Shown here in pieces: positions 17,002-25,521 of a stretch of 64,000 bases of DNA. Origin of the DNA: JACKIC01 sp964392305 (GTDB lineage: Bacteria > Planctomycetota > UBA1135 > UBA2386); assembly GCA_964392305.1 (NCBI GenBank), contig CAYMPV010000009.1, positions 62,001 to 126,000 on the forward strand, in the 5' to 3' direction. Each line of letters begins with the position of its first letter. The stretch's first letter is position 1. Made by a program: the position numbers and the translations under genes. Below the pieces are notes generated by a model that saw only the letters and a list, made by a program, of their open reading frames with translations, was not told where the DNA came from and searched no databases.

Positions 17002-17676
17002 TCAGTTTTGCCGCGTTGCCATCCTGGTGGCAGCCGGCGGCGAGACCGCACCCGCGCCGGGCTCCGTCTGCGAGACTTCCGTCTGCAGTGACAACGGCAG
17101 CTGGGCCAGGTCGAGCACCCGCTCGACCAGCCGCACGCGCTCTTGCATCGACAGCGATTGCACGGGCACGTAGGGCACGTCGAACATCTCGAGCAGCAGT
17201 TTGACCATGCCGTCGATGCGCACGACCTCTTCCCACTGTAGTCCGGCGCGAACGCCGTCGGCGACGACGAGTTCGCGGTGGGGGCGCAGGAAGAACACCA
17301 CGCCCTGCCGCACCCAGTGCATGTAATCGGCGAAGCGAGCGTCGCGGAACAGTCTGGCGAGCGCGGTCGAGTGGTGCGCGGCGTAGGCGAGGTTGCAGAA
17401 GGCGCGATCGCTGACGAACGGGCCGTCGACGTTGTGCTCGGCGGCGATCTGCCGTTCGAACACCTCGGTCTGGTAGCGGTTGACCAGGTCGATGTCGGTC
17501 CGCAGCGAGTCGAGGTTCTCCTCCATCTCGGCGAGCACACCACGCGCGACCTCGGCGATCATTGGCAGGTGGTATCGATCGCGAATCCAGCGGGCCAGCG
17601 TGGTCTTGCCGGTCGCGTGGGCGCCGACGAGGTAGACGCGGAGCGGGGCGTTGGCGGCGCGGCGCTGGGTGACCAT
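17002..17676 (-). CDS. NadR/Ttd14-like AAA ATPase (AAA_28 type)
   Basis: 224 aa from the ATG at 17676; the frame is open upstream only as antisense of the next gene. Walker A is G18-A-H-A-T-G-K-T25, followed by TLARWIRDRYHLPMIAEVARGVL, characteristic of the P-loop kinase part of NadR and its stand-alone relatives. DLVNRYQTEVFERQ and VSDRAFCNLAYA give the base-binding and lid regions. NadR-type domains phosphorylate nicotinamide riboside; stand-alone AAA_28 proteins bind nucleotides with mostly unknown roles. The C-terminal ~25 aa are low-complexity. It is convergent with the PKD gene. Confidence 0.8.
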   Translation of the reverse strand: MVTQRRAANAPLRVYLVGAHATGKTTLARWIRDRYHLPMIAEVARGVLAEMEENLDSLRTDIDLVNRYQTEVFERQIAAEHNVDGPFVSDRAFCNLAYAAHHSTALARLFRDARFADYMHWVRQGVVFFLRPHRELVVADGVRAGLQWEEVVRIDGMVKLLLEMFDVPYVPVQSLSMQERVRLVERVLDLAQLPLSLQTEVSQTEPGAGAVSPPAATRMATRQN

Positions 17677-17749
17677 GCGCGCACAGTAGGCGCACCCCGG
17701 TCGCGAACAAGCCTGCACCCCTGGCCTGCCGGCCGACCGCCGCGTGGCG

Positions 17750-18358
17750 TCAGTCGAGCGGGCTGCCGCCGCTCGCGTCGTGGGCCTTCTGCAGGGCGAG
17801 GCGGGCGCGTTCGGCCACCGACGGTTCGGTGAACACGCGCTCCACGAACGGTTGCGGCGCACGCAGGGTCTGCACCAGCAGGTCGGCGAGCAGGCCCGCG
17901 GGCGCCGAGTCGGGCAGCGGCAGCGGCTGCTCGAGGCGCGCCGAAGTCGCCGAACGCAACTGTGCGGCGAGCTGTTCGCCTTCGTCCGCGTCGACGTCGA
18001 TCTCGACGAACGGCTGGCAGCGCACCTGCCGGTAGTCGCGGCTGCTCGGCACCTCTTCGATGCGCACCCGGGCCAGGCCGAGGATCCACAGGTTGTAGCG
18101 ACCGTCCTCGAGCTTCTCGTGGCGCAGGATCTCACCCAGGCCGGCGACCGGCAGCAGTGCGGGCGCGTGCGCCTTCGTCTCGCGTTCGCCAACCAGCACC
18201 GTTCCCACGCAGAAGCGCCCCGGGCCGTCGAGCAGGTCCTCGACCATCTGCCGGTAGCGCGGTTCGAAGATGTGGAACGGCAGCACCTGGTGTGGGAACA
18301 GGAACACACCAGGCAGCGGGAAGATCGGGACCGGAGTAGTCGGCAGCTGCACAGCCAC
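17750..18358 (-). CDS. LON N-terminal (substrate-binding) domain protein
   Basis: 202 aa from a GTG at 18358; a second GTG at 18352 would fit equally well. The start VPIFPLPGVFLFPHQVLPFHIFEPRYRQMVEDLL is a textbook LON substrate-binding (PUA-like) domain. CVGTVLVGE, VAGLGEILRHEKLEDGRYNLWILGLARVRI and the RP-like downstream segment complete it. No AAA or protease domain follows, so this is the stand-alone type found in many bacteria. Its role is presumably protein binding or quality control; partner unknown. Confidence 0.9.
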   Translation of the reverse strand: MAVQLPTTPVPIFPLPGVFLFPHQVLPFHIFEPRYRQMVEDLLDGPGRFCVGTVLVGERETKAHAPALLPVAGLGEILRHEKLEDGRYNLWILGLARVRIEEVPSSRDYRQVRCQPFVEIDVDADEGEQLAAQLRSATSARLEQPLPLPDSAPAGLLADLLVQTLRAPQPFVERVFTEPSVAERARLALQKAHDASGGSPLD

Positions 18359-18452
18359 GGTTGGTCCAGACCTTACCACGCCGCAAGACCGGCGGGCAGG
18401 TTGTTGCATGCAAGTCGCCGTCACGGTGTTGTGCGCCGTTCGCGAGGATGCG

Positions 18453-18809
18453 ATGCCAAGATTCCTGTTGATCCTGCGGGGTGATCCCGATGTCTGGCAA
18501 CACCGCGAGCCTGCGCAGATGCAGCAGCTCGTCGAGTGCTTCGAGGCCTGGGCCGGTCGACTGATGGCCGAGCGCCGCTTTCTCGATGGCAAGAAGCTGG
18601 CCGATGGCGAGGGCCGCGTGATCGCCCGCGACGGCGGACAGGTGAAGGTCAGCGACGGTCCGTACGGCGAGACCAAGGAACTGATCGGCGGCTTCCACCT
18701 GATCGAGGCGGACAGCTACGAGCACGCCGTCGAACTGTGCCGCGACCACCCCGAACTGACGATCGACGGCACGGTCGAGATCCGGCGGCTGGATCCGATG
18801 GGCAGCTGA
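18453..18809 (+). CDS. YCII-related (DGPF) domain protein
   Basis: 118 aa from the ATG at 18453 (MPRFLLILRGD). It contains the diagnostic DGPF-type motif as SDGPYGETKELIGGFHLIEADSYEHAVEL at about residues 66-94, preceded by the FEAWAGRLMAE helix, with an EIRRLDPM end. YCII-like proteins are small ferredoxin-like-fold cytoplasmic proteins, often paired with ECF sigma factors in GC-rich bacteria. No sigma factor is adjacent here. Function unknown. Confidence 0.88.
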   Translation: MPRFLLILRGDPDVWQHREPAQMQQLVECFEAWAGRLMAERRFLDGKKLADGEGRVIARDGGQVKVSDGPYGETKELIGGFHLIEADSYEHAVELCRDHPELTIDGTVEIRRLDPMGS

Positions 18810-18881
18810 ACGCGCAGCATCCTGGACGAGGCCGCCGGTCGTGGCTTGTTCGGCGGCGGTCGTCAGAGCACGCTTGCCGCC

Positions 18882-21071
18882 ATGCGCCCATTGCTCTTCG
18901 TGCTGCTGCTGTGTTTGTCCGCCGGCGTGCAGGCCCAGTCCGGAACCGAACGCCCCAGACTCGGGCTCGTGTTGAGCGGCGGTGGTGCGCGCGGGTTCGC
19001 GCACATCGGCGTGCTGCAGGTGCTCGAAGAACTGCGCGTGCCGGTGGATTGCATCGCCGGCACCAGCATGGGGTCGATCATCGGCGGCCTGTACGCCTAC
19101 GGCCTTTCACCGGACGAGATCGAACGCATCGTCGCCAACATGGACTGGGACTACGTGCTGCAGGACTCCCCGCTGCGCACCGACCTGGCGATCCGGCGGC
19201 GCCTCGAGGAACGTGAGTTCCAGATCCACCTGACCATCGGCGTGCGCGACGGCAGCGTCGCTCTGCCCAAGGGCCTGGTGCAGGGGCAGAACCTGGGTTT
19301 CGTGCTCGACCAGACCGCGCTGCAGGCGCACGACCTCGCATCGTTCGACGACCTGCCGCTGCCGTTCCGTTGTGTCGCCGCGGACATCGGTGACGGCACC
19401 CGCGTGGTGTTCGACTCCGGCGACCTGCCGCGGGCGATGCGCGCCAGCATGGCGTTGCCCGGGGTGTTCGCGCCGGTCGAATGGGGCGGCAGACTGCTCG
19501 TCGACGGTGGCATCATCGACAACCTGCCCGTCGAAGCGGCGCGATCCATGGGCGCGCAGCGGCTGATCGCGGTCGACATCGGCACCCCGCCGATGCGGCG
19601 CGAGGAGATCCAAGACCTGCTCGGCATCACCTCACAGATGGTGGCGTTGCTGACGCAGCGATTCATCGACGACGCGCTGGCGTCGCTGACGCCGCAGGAC
19701 CTGCTGATCCAGCCCGATCTGGGCAAGCTGACTTCGGCCAGCTTCGACGCCGGCGACGAGTTGGTGCGTCTGGGGCGCGAACAGGCGCTGCGGCAGGCCG
19801 AGCAGCTGCGTGCCTATTCGGTTCCCGAGGCGGAGTACCAGGCCTGGCGGGCGCGGCAGCGGCGTCAGCAGGCGCCGTTGCCGATCGTCACCGGCATCGA
19901 GGTCGAGGGTTGTCAGGACGTCGACCCGCAGTTGATCCGCAACCGCATCCAACAGCCGATCGGGGCGCCGCTCGACATCAACGCACTCAAGCGCAGTCTC
20001 GAGAAGGCCTACGGCCTCGACCTGTTCGAGCTGCTGCGTTGCCGCGTGCTCTACGCCGCCGACGGCACGTGTGTGCTGCACATCGACGCGACCGAGAAGA
20101 GCTGGGGCCCGGGTTATCTGCGTTTTGGTCTGGACGCCGGAACGGACTTCGCGGGCGGCGATTCGTTCTCGATCGGCGGGCGCTACGTGCTGACCGGCGC
20201 GGGCCCCCTGGGCGCCGAGTGGGCGACCGACCTGCGCGTCGGCACCAACACGCTGGTGCGCACCGAGTGGTTTCAGCCGCTGGAGTCCGAACGCTCGGTG
20301 TTCGTCGCCCCCAGCGTCGGCTACGGACGCCGCCCCGTGCGAGCGCCGATCGGCAACCAGATCAGCACGTTGACCGAAGAGCAGGCCTGGGGGGCGATCG
20401 ACATCGGCACCCACGCCTTGTCCGGAACGGAGCTGCGCCTGGGCATCGATCGTGGGGTGGCGCGGTATCACGTCGATTCCGGCTTGACGCCTCCGGGCCA
20501 GGACACGTTCGACGATGGGGGCCTGCACCTGCAGTTCGTCGGCGACACCCTGGATCGATCGACGTTCCCGAGCTCGGGGTTGTTGGCGACGGCCGAGTAT
20601 CGCTGGCGCCTGACCGGTATGGGAGCCGAGAGCGACTACGAAGTGGCGCGCGCGTCCCTGTTGGCGGTGACCCAGGTCTGGGGGCAATCCGTGGCGCTGC
20701 GCCTGGGCGGTCAGTTCGAGGTCGCGGGGCGCGTCGACTACGTCGACCTCGCCATGATCGGCGGCTTGTTCGAACTGTCGGGCTACGGCAACACGGAACT
20801 GGTCGGCAGCGAATCGGGGCTGGCCTCGCTGATCACCTACCGCAAGCTGGGTGATGCCTCCGGCCGACTCGCCTTCCCCGTGTACGTGGGGGCCTCGGCA
20901 GAATTGGGCGGCGTGTGGCGGTGGAGCAACCTTGCCGAGGAGGACGTGATCGTGGCCGGGTCGCTGTTCGTCGGCGTCGATTCCCCGCTGGGCCCGATCT
21001 TCGTCGCCTACGGCGCTGCTGAGGGCGGGCACCACGCGGCCTACTTCACGGTCGGTCAGCTGCGCTTCTGA
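18882..21071 (+). CDS. patatin-like phospholipase fused to an Omp85-type barrel (PlpD-like, type Vd)
   Basis: 729 aa from the ATG at 18882; signal peptide about residues 1-18 (ending QAQS). The patatin domain has the oxyanion loop LSGGGARGFAHIGVL, the nucleophile motif GTSMG (Ser62) and the catalytic Asp in VDGGIIDN (Asp208). After residue about 330 comes a POTRA-like segment (ITGIEVEGCQDVDPQLIRNRI) and then a C-terminal barrel with alternating strands ending in F. This layout matches type Vd autotransporter-like lipases (PlpD/FplA), in which the barrel anchors or exports the lipase domain at the outer membrane. Substrate not determined. Confidence 0.88.
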   Translation: MRPLLFVLLLCLSAGVQAQSGTERPRLGLVLSGGGARGFAHIGVLQVLEELRVPVDCIAGTSMGSIIGGLYAYGLSPDEIERIVANMDWDYVLQDSPLRTDLAIRRRLEEREFQIHLTIGVRDGSVALPKGLVQGQNLGFVLDQTALQAHDLASFDDLPLPFRCVAADIGDGTRVVFDSGDLPRAMRASMALPGVFAPVEWGGRLLVDGGIIDNLPVEAARSMGAQRLIAVDIGTPPMRREEIQDLLGITSQMVALLTQRFIDDALASLTPQDLLIQPDLGKLTSASFDAGDELVRLGREQALRQAEQLRAYSVPEAEYQAWRARQRRQQAPLPIVTGIEVEGCQDVDPQLIRNRIQQPIGAPLDINALKRSLEKAYGLDLFELLRCRVLYAADGTCVLHIDATEKSWGPGYLRFGLDAGTDFAGGDSFSIGGRYVLTGAGPLGAEWATDLRVGTNTLVRTEWFQPLESERSVFVAPSVGYGRRPVRAPIGNQISTLTEEQAWGAIDIGTHALSGTELRLGIDRGVARYHVDSGLTPPGQDTFDDGGLHLQFVGDTLDRSTFPSSGLLATAEYRWRLTGMGAESDYEVARASLLAVTQVWGQSVALRLGGQFEVAGRVDYVDLAMIGGLFELSGYGNTELVGSESGLASLITYRKLGDASGRLAFPVYVGASAELGGVWRWSNLAEEDVIVAGSLFVGVDSPLGPIFVAYGAAEGGHHAAYFTVGQLRF

Positions 21072-21104
21072 CGGCTGCTGACCGAGTTCGCGCCCAGGCA
21101 TGGA

Positions 21105-22622
21105 TCAGCGTTGGTAGACCTCGGCTGCGCCACCGCCACCGACCAGCAGCACGGTGCCGTCAGGCAGGTTGACCGCCAGCGGAAACAGCCGCGGCGCCGC
21201 CATCGCGCCGGTCGCCGTGATCGCGTTCTGCGCCAGCACGTCGGCGCTCGCCGTCGCGCCGAACACGAAGGTCTGCGTCTGCGCGTCGATCGCCAGCTGG
21301 AACCCACCCGCGATCAGCGCGCCGCCGTTGGGCAGGGCCGCCAGCGCCGCGCCGGCGCGGCCTTCCTGCATGCCGTTCACCGTCGCGAACGTGCCGAAGC
21401 CGAGGATCGACGGGGTGTAGACCTGGCAGTCGGTGCGCGTGTTGATGATCAGGTCCTGGATGTTCAGCGTCTGCAGGAACTGCGTGAAGTCGATGTTGAT
21501 GCCGCCGCACAGCAGCACCTTGCCGTTGTCGAGCGCCACCGCGCTGTGCAGGAAGCGGCCGCCGCTGAACGACGACGGCAGGCCGAAGCTGTTGTTGCTC
21601 GGGTTGAACCGGTAGGCCGTCGCCGACACCGTCGGCAGGTTGAGGAACGGGATCAGCGTGATGCCGCCCGCGATCAGCACGTTGCCGTTGGTCAGCGTCG
21701 TCGAGGTGTGCATCGCCCGCGCCTCGAGCATGTTCGGGCCCGGTGCGAACGTGTCGGTCGCCGGATCGAACAGTTCGGTGGACACCAGGATGCCCGTGAA
21801 CAGCGACAGCGGGTTGGTCAGATTGAGCGCCGACGAGCCGCCCGTGACCAGCACCTTGCCGTTGCCGAGCAGCGACGCGCCGTGGCCGGCGCGCGCGGTG
21901 GCCATCGTCAGTGTGGTCGTCGTCTGCGTCGCCGGGTCGTAGATCGCCGCGGCCGCGGTCGGCTGGCCGGTCAGCAGGTCGAGGCCCCCCGTGAACAGCA
22001 CGCGGCCGTCGGCCAGCGGCGTCGTCTGCGACAACAGGCCGACGCCGAAGGTCGTGCCGGCCGCCGCCCAATCCTCGGTGCGCGTGCGCAGCGTCTGCGC
22101 CACCGGGCCCGAGCCGCCGACGAACAGCAGTTCGTTGTCGGGTCCGGCGACCACACCGCCACCCTCGATCGGCGCCGTCGGCTGGCTGCGCAGCGGTGCG
22201 AACGTCCCCACCGCCTGCGGCGTGATGCGCACCAGGTTCGAGACGCTCCAGACACTGCCATAGGCCACGGCCTGCAGCGACAGCGTCAGGCTGGCGAGCG
22301 CCGGGTCGTTCGGGATCACCGCCGAGGCGCTGGCTGCGCCGCTCGCGTCGGTGGTGCCGCTGAAGCCCGGCAGGTTGAACGACAGGCTGGCGTAGATGTC
22401 GCGGATGTCGAGGGTCACACCCAGGGCCGGCAGGAACGTGCTCTGCTCGGTGTAGTCGAGCAGGATGGCGTAGAACTCGCCGGGGTTGCCGGCCAGCCGC
22501 AGCGTGGTGGTGCCACCCAGGGCGCCGCCGACCTTGTCGAGGTCCAGGTTCTGGGCGAGCGCCGGGGCGGCGCAGGCCAGGGCCATCGAGAGCAGGGGGA
22601 GGTGACGAGCGAGTGACTTCAT
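21105..22622 (-). CDS. secreted Kelch/galactose-oxidase-like repeat protein
   Basis: 505 aa. A clear signal peptide (MKSLARHLPLLSMALACAAPALAQ) is followed by an Ig/bacterial-surface-like N-terminal domain of about 125 aa. Kelch-type blades follow with recurring ARAGHGASLLGNGKVLVTGG, MHTSTTLTNGNVLIAGG and LHSAVALDNGKVLLCGG units. It ends in a blade-like strand, GTVLLVGGGGAAEVYQR, so it lacks the extra C-terminal module seen on the Kelch protein at 9552. Extracellular beta-propeller, ligand unknown. It is convergent with the patatin gene, with a 33-base gap. Confidence 0.82.
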   Translation of the reverse strand: MKSLARHLPLLSMALACAAPALAQNLDLDKVGGALGGTTTLRLAGNPGEFYAILLDYTEQSTFLPALGVTLDIRDIYASLSFNLPGFSGTTDASGAASASAVIPNDPALASLTLSLQAVAYGSVWSVSNLVRITPQAVGTFAPLRSQPTAPIEGGGVVAGPDNELLFVGGSGPVAQTLRTRTEDWAAAGTTFGVGLLSQTTPLADGRVLFTGGLDLLTGQPTAAAAIYDPATQTTTTLTMATARAGHGASLLGNGKVLVTGGSSALNLTNPLSLFTGILVSTELFDPATDTFAPGPNMLEARAMHTSTTLTNGNVLIAGGITLIPFLNLPTVSATAYRFNPSNNSFGLPSSFSGGRFLHSAVALDNGKVLLCGGINIDFTQFLQTLNIQDLIINTRTDCQVYTPSILGFGTFATVNGMQEGRAGAALAALPNGGALIAGGFQLAIDAQTQTFVFGATASADVLAQNAITATGAMAAPRLFPLAVNLPDGTVLLVGGGGAAEVYQR

Positions 22623-22851
22623 GTGGGAGGGTTTGGGTGCCGTTCATCCGCGAGGGGCGCGTGAGCACCATCACCCGTCACGCACGATGTCGCAGCCTGA
22701 GCAGTATGCGGCGGGATTGCCAGCGTGCCAGCCGGCGGGGACGGCTGCATTGGCTCTCGCGTCGTGCGCCAGCCCGAATTAGCGCGCGGGCGCGGCCGTG
22801 CTGCGGCCATGCTGCGGCCGCTTCACTGCGCGGGGTCACGGCCAGCGGCGA

Positions 22852-23982
22852 TCAGCGGGCCTTCCACCTGGCCAGCAGGTCCTTCTCGCGTTCGGCCGTC
22901 ATGCCCGCGCGCCAAGGGCCGTCGCCGCGCCCGTTCTTCACCCACTCGGCGGTGTCGCGGATGGTGTCGGCGATCGGGCGGTACTTCGCGCCCGCGGCGA
23001 TCGCCTTGTTGTTGTCGGTGTGGCCGTTCTTGGCCTTGGGGGTCCAGCAGCCCATCTCCTGCCAGCTGCTGACGCCGTTGTCCTCGAGGAACTTGTCGTC
23101 GACCCAGGTGAACGTGCAGCCGTGGTTGCGTGTGCCCTTGCCGGTGTGCAGGAACTCCTCGACCGAGATCCGGCCGTCGAAGCCGACGGCGTTGAACGCG
23201 CCGGTGATCCGCTGCTCGCACAGGTGCACGAGCCATTCGCCGAGGTCGCGCACGTCGATGAACTGCAGGTCGTTGTCGGGGTCGCCCGGCGCCAGGCACT
23301 CGCCGCCGCGGTCGAAGCGCGCCGGCCAGTAGGTGAAGCGGTCGGAGGTGTCGCCGGGGCCGACGATGTAGCCGGGTCGCACCAGGGTCGCGGCGCCCGG
23401 GAAGGCGGCGGCCGCGGCGTCTTCGCAGTGCCGCTTGAGGCCGCCGTAGTTCTCGAACTCCTTGCCCATGTCCTGCACGTACTTGTCCTGCAGGCTGAGC
23501 AGGGGGCTGCTCTCGTCGACCGGGCTCGCGTCCTTCTCGAGGCTCGCGTAGACCGACAACGAGCTCACGTAGAGGTACTGACCGACGTTGCCGGCGAGCA
23601 CCTTGCAGACGTCCTCGACCTCGCCCGTGAAGTAGCCGCTGGTGTCGAGCACACAATCCCACTTGCGGTTCTCGAGCGCCGAGAGGTTCTGGGCCGGGTC
23701 GTTGGCGCGGCCCGGGCGCGGCCGCCGGCGCTGGCCTTGCAGATGCTCGAGGTCCTTGAACAGACCCGGATTGGTGCGGCCGCGGTTGAACAGCGTGATG
23801 GTGTGGCCGGCGGCGATCGCCGCACGCACGAAGTGAGGGCCGAGAAAGCCCGTGCCCCCCAGCACGAGGATCTTCTTGGGTTCGCGGCGCGCAGGCGAAA
23901 GGCCGCCGACCAGCGGCAGCGCGGCGACGGCGCCGGCCGAGGTCTGCAGGAACGTACGACGGGTGGGGCGGAGGTCGGGCAT
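22852..23982 (-). CDS. Tat-exported NAD(P)-dependent epimerase/dehydratase family protein
   Basis: 376 aa. There is a twin-arginine signal (TRRTFLQTSAGAVAALPLVGG) and then an extended SDR domain: nucleotide-binding GGTGFLG at residues 42-48, an LYVSSLSVYA strand, and Y-G-G-L-K in place of the catalytic YxxxK. The C-terminal part (FIDVRDLGEWLVHLCEQ, TGAFNAVGF) is epimerase-like. Export through Tat fits folding with NAD(P) in the cytoplasm first, as in periplasmic Gfo/Idh oxidoreductases. Substrate unknown. Confidence 0.85.
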   Translation of the reverse strand: MPDLRPTRRTFLQTSAGAVAALPLVGGLSPARREPKKILVLGGTGFLGPHFVRAAIAAGHTITLFNRGRTNPGLFKDLEHLQGQRRRPRPGRANDPAQNLSALENRKWDCVLDTSGYFTGEVEDVCKVLAGNVGQYLYVSSLSVYASLEKDASPVDESSPLLSLQDKYVQDMGKEFENYGGLKRHCEDAAAAAFPGAATLVRPGYIVGPGDTSDRFTYWPARFDRGGECLAPGDPDNDLQFIDVRDLGEWLVHLCEQRITGAFNAVGFDGRISVEEFLHTGKGTRNHGCTFTWVDDKFLEDNGVSSWQEMGCWTPKAKNGHTDNNKAIAAGAKYRPIADTIRDTAEWVKNGRGDGPWRAGMTAEREKDLLARWKAR

Positions 23983-24066
23983 GGCGCGATGCTACGGGGC
24001 AGTCGTGACGACGGAGAGAACAGGGGCAGAATGCCGAGCCTTCTGCCTCTACACTCCCGCGCCCCG

Positions 24067-25521
24067 ATGACGGCTCCGAAATATCACCTCACCAGCTACG
24101 GCTGCCAGATGAACAAGCTCGACAGCGAGCTGGTGGAGAGCAAGTTGCGGCAGCTCGGTTACGTCGCGGCTCCGGCCGAAGCCGAGGCCGACGTGGTGCT
24201 GCTCAACACCTGTTCGGTTCGCCAGCATGCCGAGGACCGCGTCTGGTCCAAGCTGGGCAAGCTGCGCATTCGCAAACGCACCGAACCAGGCCTGGTGGTC
24301 GGCGTGCTCGGCTGCATGGCCCAGGAGCACAAACGCTACCTGCTGTCGCGCATGCCGCACGTCGACCTGGTGGTCGGGCCGTCGGCGTTCGGCGACATCG
24401 ACCGCACGGTCGAGCAGGCGCGCGTCAAGAACGGTGAGATCGCCGCGTTGCGCAAGCCCGTAGCGCCCGGCCAGGTGATCACCAAACACGAAGTGCACGG
24501 CGCCGGCGTGGTCCAGGTCGACCACGGGATCAGCGGCGACACCATCGTGCGCGACGTGCGGGTGCGGCCACATCGCTCGCAGGCGTTCGTCTCGATCATG
24601 CGCGGCTGCAACATGCCGTGCACCTACTGCATCGTGCCGACGACGCGCGGTGAGGAGATCTCGCGCCCGGTGCAGGACATCGTCGACGAAGCGCAGCGCC
24701 TGTGCGACGACGGCGTCACCGAGATCACGTTGCTGGGGCAGACGGTCAACGCCTACGGCCGCGACCTGCCGGGCAAGCCGACGCTGGCGTTGCTGTTGCG
24801 CGCGCTGCACGAGATCCCGGCGCTGCGGCGCCTGGCGTTCATCACGTCACACCCGAACTTCCTGGGGCCCGACCTGATCGCGGCGCTCGCCGAGTTGCCG
24901 AAGGTCGCGCGGTATCTGCACCTGCCGGTGCAGTCGGGCAGCAACCGCGTGCTCAAGACCATGCGTCGCGGCTACACCGTCGAACGTTACCTGGCGCGCG
25001 TCGAGCAGTTGCTCGCGGCGGCGCCGGACTTCGAACTGCACAGCGACTTCATCGTCGGTTACCCGGGCGAGACCGACGCCGACTTCGACGATTCGGTGGC
25101 GCTGCTGCGGCGCGTCGACTTCGCGCAGAGTTACGTGTTCAAGTACTCGCCCCGACCCGGAACGGTCGCCGCCGAACTGCCCGACGACGTGCCCGAAGCC
25201 GAGAAGGAACGGCGCAACCAGGTGCTGCTCGCGGCGCAGGAGGAGCTGACCCTGCGGCGCAACGTCGCCCACGTCGGGCAGACGGTCGAAGTGCTCGTCG
25301 AGGGCGCCAGCAAGGTCGCGGGCCGGTTGTCGGGCCGCACCGTGCACCACCGGCTGGTGCACTTCGCCAGCGACGACCTGTCGCTGGTCGGGAGCTACGT
25401 GCCGGTCAGGGTCACCGAGGCGCTGGCTCACTCGTTGGTCGGTGAGCAACTGCACGACACCGAGGCGCAGTTCGGCAGCCGCGACGAGGGCGCCCGGGAG
25501 CACCAGGAGTCGCACTCGTGA
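24067..25521 (+). CDS. miaB: tRNA-2-methylthio-N6-dimethylallyladenosine synthase MiaB
   Basis: 484 aa from the ATG at 24067 (MTAPKYHLTSYGCQMN); earlier in-frame starts run over the divergent epimerase gene. The three N-terminal cluster cysteines lie in YGCQMN (C13), NTCSV and GCMAQE. The radical-SAM motif is C-NMP-C-TY-C, followed by a TRAM domain near the end (VGQTVEVLVEGASK...GRLSGRT). The enzyme adds the 2-methylthio group to i6A37 of tRNAs. The stop overlaps the GTG start of ribD by 4 bases, so the two are translationally coupled. Confidence 0.95.
   Translation: MTAPKYHLTSYGCQMNKLDSELVESKLRQLGYVAAPAEAEADVVLLNTCSVRQHAEDRVWSKLGKLRIRKRTEPGLVVGVLGCMAQEHKRYLLSRMPHVDLVVGPSAFGDIDRTVEQARVKNGEIAALRKPVAPGQVITKHEVHGAGVVQVDHGISGDTIVRDVRVRPHRSQAFVSIMRGCNMPCTYCIVPTTRGEEISRPVQDIVDEAQRLCDDGVTEITLLGQTVNAYGRDLPGKPTLALLLRALHEIPALRRLAFITSHPNFLGPDLIAALAELPKVARYLHLPVQSGSNRVLKTMRRGYTVERYLARVEQLLAAAPDFELHSDFIVGYPGETDADFDDSVALLRRVDFAQSYVFKYSPRPGTVAAELPDDVPEAEKERRNQVLLAAQEELTLRRNVAHVGQTVEVLVEGASKVAGRLSGRTVHHRLVHFASDDLSLVGSYVPVRVTEALAHSLVGEQLHDTEAQFGSRDEGAREHQESHS

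Noticed and set aside
22623..22851. Short GCTGCGGCC repeats before the epimerase 3' end as a regulatory element
   Set aside because: Only two to three imperfect copies in GC-rich spacer; indistinguishable from composition bias.
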